DNA of 64,000 bases from NCBI GenBank assembly GCA_012103035.1, contig JAAVLL010000002.1, positions 372,001 through 436,000 of the forward strand, in the 5' to 3' direction. The notes beneath the pieces are model-generated. The model searched no databases. It was not told the DNA's origin and worked only from the letters and a program-made list of their open reading frames with translations. The position numbers and the translations under genes were made by a program. Positions 43,395-54,597 of this stretch are shown here, piece by piece. Each line of letters opens with the position of its first letter. Within the stretch, counting starts at the first letter, position 1. The DNA is from Brucella oryzae (GTDB lineage: Bacteria > Pseudomonadota > Alphaproteobacteria > Rhizobiales > Rhizobiaceae).

Positions 43395-45555
43395 ATGTCG
43401 AGAATGGAACATAGTTTGAAACGCATTAAAATTGGCTTGGTCTGGCTCTTTCTGGCAGGTATTTCGTCAGCCTATGCTCTTGAAGCCAGTCCTCCGGCCG
43501 TTTTGAAGCCGTCGCCGGCGCAAGTGCAGGCCGCTCGTCTAACAGCAGAATTTTTAACGCGTTTTCATTATCGGCCCGTCCCTTTGAATGATGCGTTGTC
43601 GGTCCGGATCATGAACCGGTTTATTGACTCGCTGGACCCGGATCGGCTCATTTTCCTGCAGGCGGATATTGATAAGTTCCTGACCGGCAGCAAGGAAATT
43701 GATGATGCGATCAAACGCCAGGATCTGACCATCCCGTTTTCCATCTTCAACGTCTATCAGATGCGCATCATCGAACGCATGACGTTTGCACGCAGCCTTC
43801 TCAAGCAGAACTTCGATTTCAACAAGCAGGAACATTTCTCTGTCGTACGCGACAAGGGGCCGTGGCCGCGATCGATTGAAGAGAGCAATGATCTGTGGCG
43901 CAAGCGCGTCAAGAACGACTGGCTGCGTCTGAAGCTGGCCGGTAAGGATGATGCAGCTATTCGCAAGACACTCGATAAACGCTATGAGAACTCTATCGAG
44001 CGCACGTTTAAATATAATAGTGATGATGCTTTCCAGTCATTTATGGCTGCTTTTACGACATCGGTCGATCCCCATACTGATTATTTTGGTGCCAAGGCTT
44101 CAGCCGAATTCGACATTTCAATGAAGTTATCGTTGGTGGGTATCGGTGCCGTCCTCCAGGAAAGAGACGATTATACGACGATCCGTGAGCTGGTTGCCGG
44201 TGGCCCGGCACAGTCATCGGGCGCTTGCCGTGGGCGACCGTATTGTTGGCGTCGGGCAGGGCAAAGAAGGTCCTATCAAGGAAGTAATTGGTATGCGTCT
44301 CGATGAGGTCGTACAGATGATCCGTGGTGACAAGGGGTCGGTCGTGCGGCTTGACATCCTGCCTGTTGATGCAGGCCCCGACGGCAAGCATCGTGTCATT
44401 ACTCTGGTTCGTGACAAGATCAGTCTTGATAAACAAGCTGCCCAGAAAAAGATCCTTTCGGTAAAGGAGGGAATGCTTCCCGCAAGATCGGTGTGATCAC
44501 TCTGCCAGCGTTTTATGAAGACATTGAAGCGCGGCGCAAGGGCGACAAGAATTACAGAAGTGCCAGTCGCGATGTCGCCAAGCTGATCGCTGAGCTGAAG
44601 CAGGATAAGATCGATGGTGTACTGATCGATCTTCGCAATAATGGCGGCGGCTCACTCAGCGAGGCGATCGATCTGACGGGCCTGTTTGTCGGAAAAGGGC
44701 CGGTGGTGCAGCAGCGTAATGCCAACGGCGAAATCAAGGTAGAAAAGACAATCTTCCGGCTCCAGCCTGGAATGGGCCGTTGGGAGTACTCATCAATCGC
44801 GGCTCAGCTTCGGCCTCCGAGATTTTGCTGCGGCGATACAGGATTATGGTCGGGGCGTGGTCATCGGCGAACCGAGTTTCGGTAAGGGAACCGTGCAAAC
44901 CGTGGTTAATCTCGACGAGGTGGCCAATAATCCCAAACCGGAATATGGCGAGCTTAAATTTACGGTCGCCCAGTTCTTCCGCGTTGACGGCGGAACGACA
45001 CAATTGCGTGGAGTGACGCCCGATATCAGTCTGCCAGGGCTTTTCGATCTCAAACTTGTGGGTGAATCGAGCTTTGACAATGCTTTGCCTTGGTCTGAGG
45101 TAAAGCCTGCGAAATACAAATCGTCGGACGATATAAAGGCGTTGTTACCCCGGCTGCAGAGCCTGCATGATGAGCGTGTGCAGAAATCTCCCGAGTTCAA
45201 GGACTTTGCAGAAGATGTTGCAACGCTGAAAGCGCAGCGCGAGAAAACGGTTATTTCCCTCAATGAAACAGAACGTCGTAATGAGATGGCCGCTCAGGAG
45301 GAACGGGTTAAGGCACGCGGAAAGGTCAATGATGGTATTGATACGGCGATTGATGACGGTCTGCAATCGAATGAGCGAAGCTTGAATGATGATCTGGCCA
45401 TCGAGAAAAACCGTAAGAACGCGACAGATGTCCTGCAGAACGAGGCTGCGGCGATTGTCGGTGATCTGGTTGGTCTACAAACAGCTGCGCCTAAACGCGC
45501 AGTTAACTGCGCATGTCTCCCGAAAGTGGGAACCAGTTTCGGGAGACATGCTTGA
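43395..45555 (+). CDS. prc: Tail-specific (C-terminal processing) protease, Prc/Tsp, S41 (frame breaks)
   Basis: About 720 residues, the Prc/Tsp size. Signal peptide after MEHSLKRIKIGLVWLFLAG to SSAYALEA. N-terminal helical domain (LNDALSVRIMNRFIDSLDPD), a PDZ domain (LAVGDRIVGVGQGKEG, VIGMRLDEVVQMIRGDKGS), then the S41 core with catalytic Ser in INRGSASASEIFAAAIQDYG and Lys in IGEPSFGKGTVQT, plus GVLIDLRNNGGGSL. C-terminal coiled region. Breaks near 44217, 44472, 44737 and 44828 are single-base. It cleaves periplasmic proteins from the C-terminus. The last ~20 codons run into a REP-like palindrome, so the natural stop may lie slightly earlier. Confidence 0.87.
45512..45550. repeat. REP-like palindrome at the protease 3' end
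   Basis: CATGTCTCCCGAAA and TTTCGGGAGACATG pair around GTGGGAACCAG. It lies at the end of the protease gene and before the convergent phosphate transporter, where it could act as a bidirectional terminator. Same core as 12910-12942. Confidence 0.75.
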
Positions 45556-45680
45556 AAACAAGTAGAACAGAGCAGTTCCAGTGACACGATCAAAACAGGA
45601 AATTGCTCTGGTTGAAAAGCACGGCACTGGCCTTGCTTGTTTGATATAGAACGTTGTTAAGCGCCGTTCGCCTCGTTGGA

Positions 45681-47167
45681 TCAGGAGTTTCCAACAGGTA
45701 TCTGATTCAACAACGCAAACAGAATGGCTGAGAGGATTGCTGCTGCGGGAACCGTTATCACCCAGGCGGCAGCAATCGTCAGTGCGTGTGAGCGGCGAAC
45801 CAGCTTGCGACGGCGACGTTCTTCGACCGGAAGCGAATTCAAGGGCAGGGCCTGACGCGCTTTTTAACCGCCGTTCTGTATCCCATTCGCGGAAAAATCC
45901 GACCCCAAAGATCGCACCAATGGCAATGTGGGTCGAGCTGACGGGCAATCCCAGCCAGCTGGCGAGAATAACCGTGATCGCGGCTGACAGTGACACGCAA
46001 TAAGCCCGCATCGGGTTCAGCTTGGTGATCTGATTGCCTACCATGCGAATGAGCTTGGGGCCGAACAGGCACAAGCCGAAGGAAATGCCACATGCTCCGA
46101 TCAGCATAACCCAGAGCGGTATCACGACGCCGTCGTTTAACATGCCGGTCTGCGACGTCTGACGATTGCCGCGAGCGGCCCGACAGCATTGGCAACATCG
46201 TTTGCACCGTGGGCAAAGCTAAGCAATGCAGCCGAAACAACCAAAGGGATGCTGAACAGGACTTTGAGCGACTTGTTACGGTTTTCTAGCCCCTGTGACT
46301 GGCGGCGAATGACCGGGATCAAAGCAATCCAGCTGCCGATGCCAAAAGCCAATCCGATAATCAGGGCTATCCCGATCGACACATCGATTAGTTGCTTCAG
46401 ACCTTTCATGATCAGATATGTTGCGAAGGTTCCCGCCATGAGGCCAACAAGGATCGGCACCCATATGCGTGCAGCCGCAATTTTATCTGCACGATAGACG
46501 ATACGCGCTTTGATCAGCCAGAGAAAACCTGCGGCTATGATCGCGCCCAGCAGCGGCGAAATAACCCAGCTCGCGGCGATGGCCACCATCTGAGACCAAT
46601 TCACTGCTCCGAATCCTGCTGCGACGATACCAGCTCCCACCACACCGCCGACAACTGCATGCGTGGTCGAAACAGGAGCGCCGATCCATGTTGCGAGGTT
46701 GACCCAGAGAGCTGAGGCGAGCAGAGCCGCCATCATTGCCCATATAAACATGATCGGGGTCGCGAGCGTATTCGGTGCAATGATGCCAGTTGCGACTGTC
46801 GATACAACATCGGCCCCGGCAATGAGTGCGCCAGCACTTTCGAACACTGCTGCAATCGCAATTGCACCGCCCATGCTCAGCGCATTGGCACCGACAGCCG
46901 GTCCCATATTGTTGGCCACGTCATTTGCACCGATGTTCAAAGCCATGTAGGCGCCAAAACGGCTGCAGCTACAACTATGAGCATTTGACTGGTCTGGCCC
47001 AACAGCATGGCTGCGCCAAGCCCGGCAAGCATGATAAATACGAGAGCAATGCCCGGCGCTATGAGTGGGCGTGCGACGTAACTCGCCGCCGTTTCCAGCT
47101 TGACAAAGCGGCTCAAATCCCGGTCCAGAGTGTCCAGATGCCGAGCTTCGAGATCTTCGTTTGCCAT
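45681..47167 (-). CDS. pit: Inorganic phosphate transporter, PiT family (frame breaks)
   Basis: About 495 residues, starting MANEDLEARHLDTLDRDLSR. Two copies of the PiT signature are seen, ALNIGANDVANNMGPAVGAN and FAHGANDVANAVGPLAAIV, and both halves have GAPVSTTHA or GLPVSSTHIAIGAIFGVGF. Ten or more membrane helices. Breaks near 46940, 46150 and 45855; the restored end is ALLNQIPVGNS. It imports phosphate with H+ or a metal-phosphate complex. Convergent with the protease gene. Confidence 0.88.
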
Positions 47168-47501
47168 AATTTACTCTTGATTTCTAACGAAGCATCCGGC
47201 CAACACCGTCGCTTGGGAATGACTCATTTCATGAATTTGACAGGTGTTTAAATGCGGCCATTTTAAAAGTCAATGATTGGGGGCTTCGATGGTGTTAAGT
47301 ACCGATGGTCGATCATCACCATCCTGCAGCAGAGAGAAAGCTCCATTCGGCATTCAGTCGAGCTGAGACGGAAAGCTTCTTTTAGTATAAATCTGTATTA
47401 AGATGTTGAATTTATTGATATAGTTTTTGATCCAAATGCGCTGTCTCATCATTGCGAATAGGACGCTATATCTTACGCGATGCGGTTAAATCTCCGGCTT
47501 C
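47168..47501. other. Intergenic region upstream of the phosphate transporter
   Basis: About 330 bases holding the promoter of the phosphate transporter gene on the minus strand. I found no RNA gene, no convincing Pho-box and no strong hairpin. Confidence 0.4.
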
Positions 47502-47768
47502 TTATTTCTGGTAGGCAGCAGCCTGGAAACATAGGCCACTGCCTTCTCGGCGCAGGGTTATAGGCCGTTCGGCGCTCAGAAAAGGCTCATCAAGTGGTTT
47601 GAAAGCATGATATCGTTCGGGCCCATGTTCACTGTCGATTAACAGCCAATCGAAACCGGCAATGGCTGCCATTTCTGTTGCGTATGGATCAGCAAACCCA
47701 AGCCAGATGCCATGCAGACATTCTCCTCCTGCCTTGAGACGGTGTTTGAAATCATTGGTAGGTGCGGA
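47502..47768 (-). pseudogene. hpaI: HpcH/HpaI-family aldolase, 5' fragment
   Basis: Begins [20 protein letters not shown] and [20 protein letters not shown] then [11 protein letters not shown], the N-terminal quarter of 4-hydroxy-2-oxo-acid aldolases with the metal/base region EHGP. After about residue 55 the family pattern stops and unrelated sequence ([20 protein letters not shown]) follows to a stop at 47502. Normal length is about 255 residues. It is the downstream partner of the hydratase remnant, as in hpa-type 4-hydroxyphenylacetate pathways. Confidence 0.65.
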
Positions 47769-47779
47769 CATCTGGAAAC

Positions 47780-48177
47780 CTAAGAGTTTCAAAGAAACAC
47801 TGCCAAAAGAGCCTTTATCGGACGGATGAATGAGCCGGAGAGAAGTATCTGTCCCGCTTCTATCCCCTGGTCATACTGAGCCAGCCGGTGAATCAACCAC
47901 AATATGCCGGTCCCCGGGTCATTCAGCACGCCGACTCCGAGCCGGGTTCTTCTACAATACCATCGCGCTTCACGATTGCACCGATCCAGCGCAGATCGAA
48001 AGCGTCGATAGCATGCCGTTCCTTCCCAATACAATATCTGCATTCGCCGCGTTGTTGCTGATTGTGTCAGTGATAATACGCGTCTTTCCGTGCGTGCTAT
48101 CCGATAGCCAAGGCGCAAAGCCGGGGACGCGCTCCGTCTCGAAGATCTCGACAGGATCACGCCACTCGGACAATAAC
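47780..48177 (-). pseudogene. hpaH: HpaH/2-keto-4-pentenoate hydratase family, 3' fragment
   Basis: From the transposon boundary the minus strand encodes VEIFETERVPGFAPWLSDST, HGKTRIITDTISNNAANADI, then across frame breaks [56 protein letters not shown] and SFGSVSLKL. These are the central and C-terminal parts of 2-oxo-hept-4-ene-1,7-dioate hydratase-type enzymes. The N-terminal half is absent, and about 14 residues before the C-terminus also seem missing. Not found on the other side of the Tn7-like module. Confidence 0.65.
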
Positions 48178-48290
48178 TGTAAATGCTGCGTTGGTTTGTC
48201 TTATTCGCTATATCATCCTTTGATTTTGTTACATTTTTGGGTGCCTCCAAATAGGTGCGGGCGTTTCGTTGCGTTTGATTTGTCCACTTT
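48178..48290. repeat. Left transposon end with candidate TnsB-binding repeats
   Basis: Three related direct repeats: TGCTGCGTTGGTTTGTC (48184-48200), CCTTTGATTTTGTTAC (about 48217-48232) and GTTGCGTTTGATTTGTCC (48269-48285). Multiple ~20-bp TnsB sites are the hallmark of Tn7 ends. Confidence 0.5.
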
Positions 48291-48302
48291 TGACCAGAGG
48301 AC

Positions 48303-48323
48303 AAAAAGCCCGCTTAGCGGGCT
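48303..48323 (-). terminator. Rho-independent terminator of the tns operon
   Basis: On the minus strand AGCCCGC, TAA loop, GCGGGCT then TTTT. It begins about 30 bases after the tniQ stop. Confidence 0.85.
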
Positions 48324-48351
48324 CTAAAACTGCTGCTCAATGATTTTAGAT

Positions 48352-50152
48352 TTAAATCAGATTCTTTTTCCGCAAATCTGAAAGCGAATAGTAGCTAGTG
48401 AAATTGGTGTTTAGCCCGAGCAGAGGGAAAAGGCCCAAGTCGGCTAGATGTTTTTCATTCCAGAGCGGTTGATACCCAAGATTTCACGAAGGTTGGTTAG
48501 GGAAATATAATGCTCTTTAAACTCGCGGATCGAAGATTTTTCCACGAGACGAAGGGAACGACGATATGCGGGCTTTTCTCGTACATATCCCTTTTGATAA
48601 GTTCGCTCAACGTAATGCCGGATGCGCCCAATAGATGACTCGCCAATGCATGAGAGGCATGGGTTTCGTCCTCCACCGGGGTATAGGCTTTAATTGGTTT
48701 TACTACATCGAAGTGCACTCTCAACCGTTTCAGAAGACCCTCCGAACCCGGCATGATACGGACTTTGGCATGTCCATCGATAATTTTTCAATGATCTGTG
48801 GGAAAGTAAGGCCAAAGGCCCTCCGTTTTACGGGCGCTCGCCATTCGGGATTTTCCTCGCTACACGTTTCAGCGTTCTTAGTCAGCTTCGCCACAAAGTC
48901 CTGAAAATCGGATTTAAGAATATGTAGATGGTCTCGTTTTTCCTAAGTTCCGAACTCCCCAGAATTCCAGCTTCGATAAGCTTCCTAAAACTTGCTTCTC
49001 CTACTCCCAAGATCGACGCTGCTTCTTTGCCGTTGACGGTCGCATTTGCCTCTTCAAAGATCGAACGAGCTTTCTCAGCGTCAAAATAAATCGATGAGTT
49101 ATGAAGCTGAAGTCGCGTGGTCAACCCATGTTGAATGATCAAAGCTTTAATTCGCTCCTTGTGAATACCATACTCCTCGTGAGCCGAATTCACGCAAAAT
49201 AGGTATCTCCTTTCAATAGGGCGAACGAATTCCATGCCTGGTCCGAAAGGCATATTTCTTTCAGCAATTTCCTGGAAGAGCGTAATCACGGGTTCATAGG
49301 CTGGCTTGAATTGGTTCCTTCGAAGCCAAAGCATGATGGGTCCAAAAAGTCGAGTACAAAGCGAGCCATCGGTCTCTTCTGGTCAATGGTTTCAATGATA
49401 ATGCGCTCCAGTTCTGCCTGCCCTTTGCAGATAAGCCTAAATCCCCATTCACGCTGGTCCGTCGCTTCGTCCTGAAGGTCGGTGAGCTTATGGATTGCAA
49501 TGAATTTACCCAAGTATCCTGAAAGCTCAGCAATGATATGGACATCCAATGTGTCGACCAGGTCGTCGGCTTTGGCAGGTTTGAAAATGCGGTCACGCAG
49601 AAACCGATCCATCAAGGGTGCCAAGCTTAGCTGATGATTGCGCGCCTGATTGCGGATGGTCTGGACATTTTGATCGACGAACGTAGCAAAGTCGTCGCGC
49701 TGGTCAAAAGAGTTTACAAGGTGCTCGACCAACTTACGCCCATGCTCTGGACATCCTTCAATACCGCGACAGCTCCACCACGAGCGTGCATAGGGCTTGG
49801 CGATGGAGCGACCTGGTTGCCGATCAATGTCGTCAAGAACACAATGTGGACAGTATCGGAGCATCTTGCCTGGCCGCATTTCTTTATTGAAAATAGCGTA
49901 GCCCAGCTTCCAGTTCGAACCAGGGCGCTGATGAACAGCGCTTGCGTTTGCCAGGCGCTCAATTGAAAATCCGGAAAGCTCCGAGATTTCAGCAAGCGCG
50001 ACGTGGTCTCCACGGACAATTGCTTCGCGGTTGGTGTACGTGGATTCCAGAAACGATTGCATCGTAGTATAACCATTCGCACGAGCCAGCCGGGATACCA
50101 GACTGATCAGACTTTCGTCTTCATGAAAGGACAGAGTAACCGGCAATGTCAT
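48352..50152 (-). CDS. tniQ: TniQ/TnsD-family target-selection protein (frame breaks)
   Basis: About 600 residues, TnsD-sized. Starts MTLPVTLSFHEDESLISLVS; the TniQ domain shows RLARANGYTTMQSFLEST, then zinc ligands in LRYCPHCVLDDIDRQ, the aromatic pair SWWSCRG and CPEHGRKLVEHLV. The C-terminal half includes an HTH-like stretch (VNGKEAASILGVGEASFRKL) and ends SYYSLSDLRKKNLI at 48352. Breaks near 49325, 48890, 48745, 48535 and 48450. Start overlaps the tnsC stop by ATGA. In Tn7 systems TniQ/TnsD recognises the attachment site and recruits TnsC; the site here is unknown. Confidence 0.82.
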
Positions 50153-51124
50153 TGTTTTGTCCCTCCTTTTTCGTGCCAATTGATGGCAGGTCCGCAAGGA
50201 CATGTTCTGGCGAAATCTCCGACCAACGGGGACGCGGAAAATATTGCTTCCTGGCAGACATCCGCTGAAGTCTTGATAAACTTGAGCAAAAGCACCCGTT
50301 TCAAGTTGTGGTTTGTCTTTCTGCAATGCGAGAATGCAAGCCGCTTGAATCGTCTCTACGATTTTACCAAACCCACCCATCGCTGAATGACAAAGCCGTC
50401 CAATAAAGTCGTCTTCCAGTAACTTCGCTGGGACCTTAAGGCCACTAATGTCGACGGCGATTTTTGAATTGCGGCTTCGATCCATTCCTTATCGGTATCA
50501 GGTGACTGCTCCTATAACGAAGCACACGACTACGGTTTGCGAGTTGCTGGTCGTTCTGGAGTAAATGAGCGAGTTCGTTCACACCGGAGCAGATGATGTG
50601 TAGCGGCCAATCTGGGATCTGCATAAGGCTCTTCAGGCCATCCTGAACGTCCTGGATGGCTGAAGTGCTATTGTGACGGATCAGGTGCTGAGCTTCGTCC
50701 ACATGAAGATACAGCACTCCTCGCGCCTTGATCTGCGCCTTTACTAATACGTACAAGCTACCTTCTGTCTGCTTAGGGTTGGCTGGTAACCCCAGAGCTT
50801 CCAGCACAGCGATAGCAAAGCCCTTCATAGTACAGGGCTTTGGCGCTTCGATACTCAGAAGGGGCTGACCGTCTCACCGTACTCGTTTTGAAAGGGCTGA
50901 AATTCTTGAATAAGCGCGAAATGGTGTTTCAGTGAGAAAGTTTTTCCGCTGCCAGAATTGCCAATCAGGAATAGTGCGCGTTGCCGTGAGCCGCCTCCAT
51001 CGAAACAATCCGATACGTTCTCGACCATAGCCCGCAACATGGCCCGCAGTTTCTGATCGCGGGGTCCCTCTAGGTAAGTTGCGTAAATCTGTTTCTTAAT
51101 TTCCTTCAATCTGGTGTTATACAT
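50149..51124 (-). CDS. tnsC: TnsC-like AAA+ transposition regulator (frame breaks)
   Basis: About 325 residues, opening MYNTRLKEIKKQIYATYLEG. Walker A is in LFLIGNSGSGKTFSLKHHF, Walker B in GVLYLHVDEAQHLIRH, sensor 1 in WPLHIICSGVNELAHLL. Breaks near 50840, 50500 and 50170. The restored end is ARKGGTKQ with TGA overlapping the tniQ ATG. It couples target choice by TniQ to the TnsAB transposase. Confidence 0.85.
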
Positions 51125-51137
51125 TGGTTTCCCGCCT

Positions 51138-53347
51138 TTAAATGTAGTCGTCGTAATAGTCGTCGTTTGATACCGGCTCCGTTTTTCAAGCCCGGAATTG
51201 GTCATGTTGCTCGGTACGCGTACAACGCTAGGAGAGGTTTCCAGAGCTGTTGAGGATACCCATTTGGTTGGACTGGAATGATAATCGGCAATCGCTGAGG
51301 TTCCGGTCGGTGAAAGCAGATCACCCGGAAGTGAAACCACAGATCCAAGGCTTTCTGTGTTCTCTTTGAGTTGCGCGACCCAACTGCCGTACAACTCGCT
51401 CTCAAGCGCCTCGATCTGCTTAGGCTCAAGTGTTCTCGGACTCAGTCTTGCTCGCAATCTTGCCGTTTCGCCAGATTCTCTCATCAGTCTCAGCGCCGAA
51501 TACATAGCGTCTAAACCGGACTCAGATTCCTTCGCATTTGCGATGCGTAATTTTGGCGTGCTGAAATCCATTCCTCCAGTGATACGCATTCATCCAGCTC
51601 GATCTTGTTCTCGACCTGAAACCAACCTTCCTTCGGATTCCTGACCGCGATTGTACGGAGATCTGCTGGGTCGTATTTTACTTCGAACTGAACCTGGCCT
51701 TCTTTCGAATGGAGACGAGAAAGCTCGTCGTTCCGATATGGAATTCCCATAAAGACGATGCCGTTCTTTGAAATGCGTCGAACAATTTTCTCACCGAAAA
51801 TGTGAAGCATCTCTTCATCACTCGGGGAAATTGATCGGATAGACCTGCGTTTTCTGAACCCATGCATCATGAGGCGAACGTCCACCAAGACCGGCATGTG
51901 GTGCACGGTGATAGATGTCACAAATTGCGATGGTGAACAGCTTGATTAGTTCGTCAGTTTGGAGACTGAGATGGGCTTCCGGATTGTAATCGCCTTTTTC
52001 TGCAATCGAACCAAACGTACGACCATCAAACTCGCCAGCGACCATAGGCCCGATGGAACGGAAAAGGCGTTCAATGAATGGACGCGCTTGCGGACGGCCA
52101 GCGGGTGGCTGAACGTAAGCGATCTTAGCGTTACGAAGGACCTCCTGCGTACGTGAACTGATGAACTCGCTTCCGTTATCGCTGTAGACGCATCGAGGGC
52201 GAAGGCGTCCGATCCAGGGCGTTTTACAATCCAGTTGTTGTGAAATGAACGTCTTGTCCATCATGATCAACCGGATAGCTTCAATCGCATTGGACGCATT
52301 CGGAGCCGTACTGGCTTTGAATGCCAGCACGTAGCGAGTAGCGACATCAATTGCGGCCACAAACCAAACACGAATGCTCCCGATCTGCGAGCGATATGCT
52401 TCAGGTAGCAGGCTCCACATCCCGGTTTCACTCAAAAGAGACACCAGTTCAACGTTCCAAAATCGATTTCAATGCGTTCGCCAGGCACTTCAACGTCGAA
52501 GGATCTTTTAATTGAAGAGAACTTCTTCTTCGCTTGAGCTTCCCGTGGCGACCGGCAACCTTTGCAAATTCGTCAAAGGCATCGATGATCGATTCAAATT
52601 TCGTGCGCGAAATTTTTGCCAGCTCCTTTCTTGCGATGCATTCTCGGCAGCGAGAGCTGCGAGGTACTGTCGGTATACTTGAGCCTTGGTCAGTCGGGTG
52701 CGTTCCATGTATCGCTGAGCTTCCTTCTGAGCAAACGCCATCGATTCGGGATCAATCGAGCGAAAATGCACGCCTGGTCCATGATGACGTTGAACGAGGG
52801 CCAATACGTCGCCGCTACACTCATGATATTTGGAGTAGTCGCGCCAAAACGTTTTAACCGATGGCGTTGCATATCGCGGTACGTTCGTAGCTTGGTCGGC
52901 TCGCTTCCTTTTGGCGCGAGATCATCCTGAATCTCAAAGAACCAAGCTCGCAGTTTTTGGAAAGCTCGTCGTGGTTCCACCGTCTGCGTTTGTATTCTGG
53001 ATATGCCTCGTCGTATTTTTGATAAGTTTTTCGCGCAAAAGTGCGAGGAACTGTACGTTTTCGGGAAAGTCACTGAACTGCTTATCGCCAAAAATCATAC
53101 GTAGCTTCTGCTGTTCAATGTCGTGATAACCGTATTTCACGGCACCACGGTTTGCCGAGAGGTCGTCATAAATCTCTTGGTGACTGACGAAGACTTCCCG
53201 GTCATGCTTGTCGTCGCTTCTCAGATGCCAGCCATCTCCATTGGGATTGACCGAATCCAGTTTCTGCCGTTTAGGTGCAAGCGGTCCTTCGAACACATGT
53301 TGACCATTGATCGTCTAAAGACTGCAGGCTGTGAATTTAAGCTGTAC
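51138..53347 (-). CDS. tnsB: TnsB-like DDE transposase (frame breaks)
   Basis: About 735 residues. The ATG at 53347 (MYSLNSQPAVFRR) is preferred, joining QHVFEGPLAPKRQKLDSVNP across a break. N-terminal DNA-binding region with RLTKAQVYRQYLAALAAENA; integrase core with first Asp in RIEIDFGTLELVSL, second in CVYSDNGSEFISS and Glu in RPFIERLFRSIGPMVAGEF; Mu-type C-terminal barrel (PIRNDELSRLHSKE region); acidic tail SNDDYYDDYI as in TnsB. Breaks near 52960, 52820, 52480, 51830 and 51565. It cuts and joins the 3' ends. Confidence 0.85.
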
Positions 53348-53399
53348 ATGATAATCCCTCTCTATGTTTCCGATGCGCAGAGAACTTAGCGAGCCACTG

Positions 53400-54238
53400 T
53401 CATCCAGCTAACATCGCTGATCCTGCCAGGCTGGAAAGGCCTGATGTTTCCGTGTTCAATAAGCGCCCAAGCGGCTGTCCACCGACGAGCTTGGTTTGTG
53501 CAATTCCGAAACAGCTCAAATCGAAACCTTCCGGGAAATGCTGAACGTGGTCCAATAACTCGACATGATCCTCGCGATTGTAGAAATCGCGCGCTCTCAA
53601 AATGTCCGACGCATTCAGGAAGGCGTCCATGTTTGCGTCAACGTCGGTGATCAGAGCCAAGTCATCCACGAATCCCGATCTGAATTCGTTGTGTTCATTT
53701 CTGACCAACATGCCTGACTGCCGTACTTGTTTGAGCAGCAGGTGCATCTTTGCCCGCTTCTTGAACTGTTTGACGGTAACTGCCATCCGTCGTCCGGAGC
53801 GCAATACAACGAAATAGTCAAAGGTGTGGGTCCGTTGAACGTTGTCAGCGTCGAGGTATGCCATCACCGGAAACTGGGAATGCAACTCATCGACATCTGT
53901 TCGAGCTTGAAGCAAAGTCGAGACACGATGCTCCAGCTCACTTTCGTGATAAACGACGACATCGTTGAATGGAGTGAAGCCGCGAGCAGTTGTATTGTTT
54001 CTGTGACCGGGACGGCGGGTAGCGTGACCGGAGGTCGGTTCTTGCCAGAATTGAGTTTCTTCTGACCCGCGATCAGCTGACTGAGCTTGGTATTTCCAAG
54101 CCCCCAACCTCGGTCACGCCGTGGCTATCCTGACAACCAGTGTCCGAACTGCAACGTGAAGCGTCAGCTTCGGCGATGAATCCGAGACCGGCACGTTGAA
54201 GACTGATATTTCGAGATACTTGACGAGAAAAATTCATA
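53400..54238 (-). CDS. tnsA: TnsA-like endonuclease (start uncertain)
   Basis: The TnsA fold is clear in the 53400-54107 frame: VVYHESELEHRVSTLLQART with catalytic Glu, RTHTFDYFVV with Asp, and RMAVTVKQFKKRAK with Lys, the Glu/Asp/Lys set of restriction-like nucleases. An upstream stretch from 54238 (MNFSRQVSRNISLQRAGLGF) in another frame reads naturally and probably belongs to the gene across a break near 54105. TnsA cuts the 5' strands so that TnsAB can move by cut-and-paste. First gene of the operon. Confidence 0.82.
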
Positions 54239-54597
54239 GCTGTCCCCTGAAAGCTTTTGGTGGCCAGAATGGCCGAAAGTCTGTCAAATGGGGAACACAA
54301 GGATAAGCCGATGCAATCGCGCAACGGGTATTAAACCGACGCCAATACTAGACTTTGCTTCTGCTCCACTGGGTAGTCGGTTTGCGTATCATGGTGATAT
54401 TATCCTTTTGTTTGAGCGTTTAAGCTCAGGGCGCTGCATATCGCAGCATTTCATTTTGATTGCAACAACTAAATTTGAGTTAACCATAAAAGTTGGTGGC
54501 GTTATTATGCTCAAGATTCACAACCAAAGTTGCAACCGGCATAAGGAGCAGTCTTAGCTCTCGTGTGCGCTGAACGTTAACTTTCAGGAGTTGAGTA
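54239..54597. other. Gene-free region upstream of tnsA with proposed right end
   Basis: About 360 bases. Holds the tns promoter, the candidate right terminus (54442-54453) and two GTTGCAA motifs (reverse strand, near 54467 and 54531) reminiscent of the GTTGCGTTT repeat at the left end. No gene is seen. Confidence 0.4.

Larger units (their letters stand above)
48178..54453 (-). mobile_element. Tn7-like transposition module (tnsA-tnsB-tnsC-tniQ)
   Basis: Left boundary: TGTAAATGCTGCG at 48178-48190, directly against the hydratase fragment. Proposed right boundary: CGCAGCATTTCA at 54442-54453, giving TGAAATGCTGCG from outside, a 10-bp inverted match to the left end and about 215 bp outside tnsA, as in Tn7 right ends. 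No 5-bp target duplication is visible (ATAAC left, TTTTG right), so the right limit is provisional. The tns genes are collinear with tnsA nearest the right end. No cargo lies between tniQ and the left end. Confidence 0.65.
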
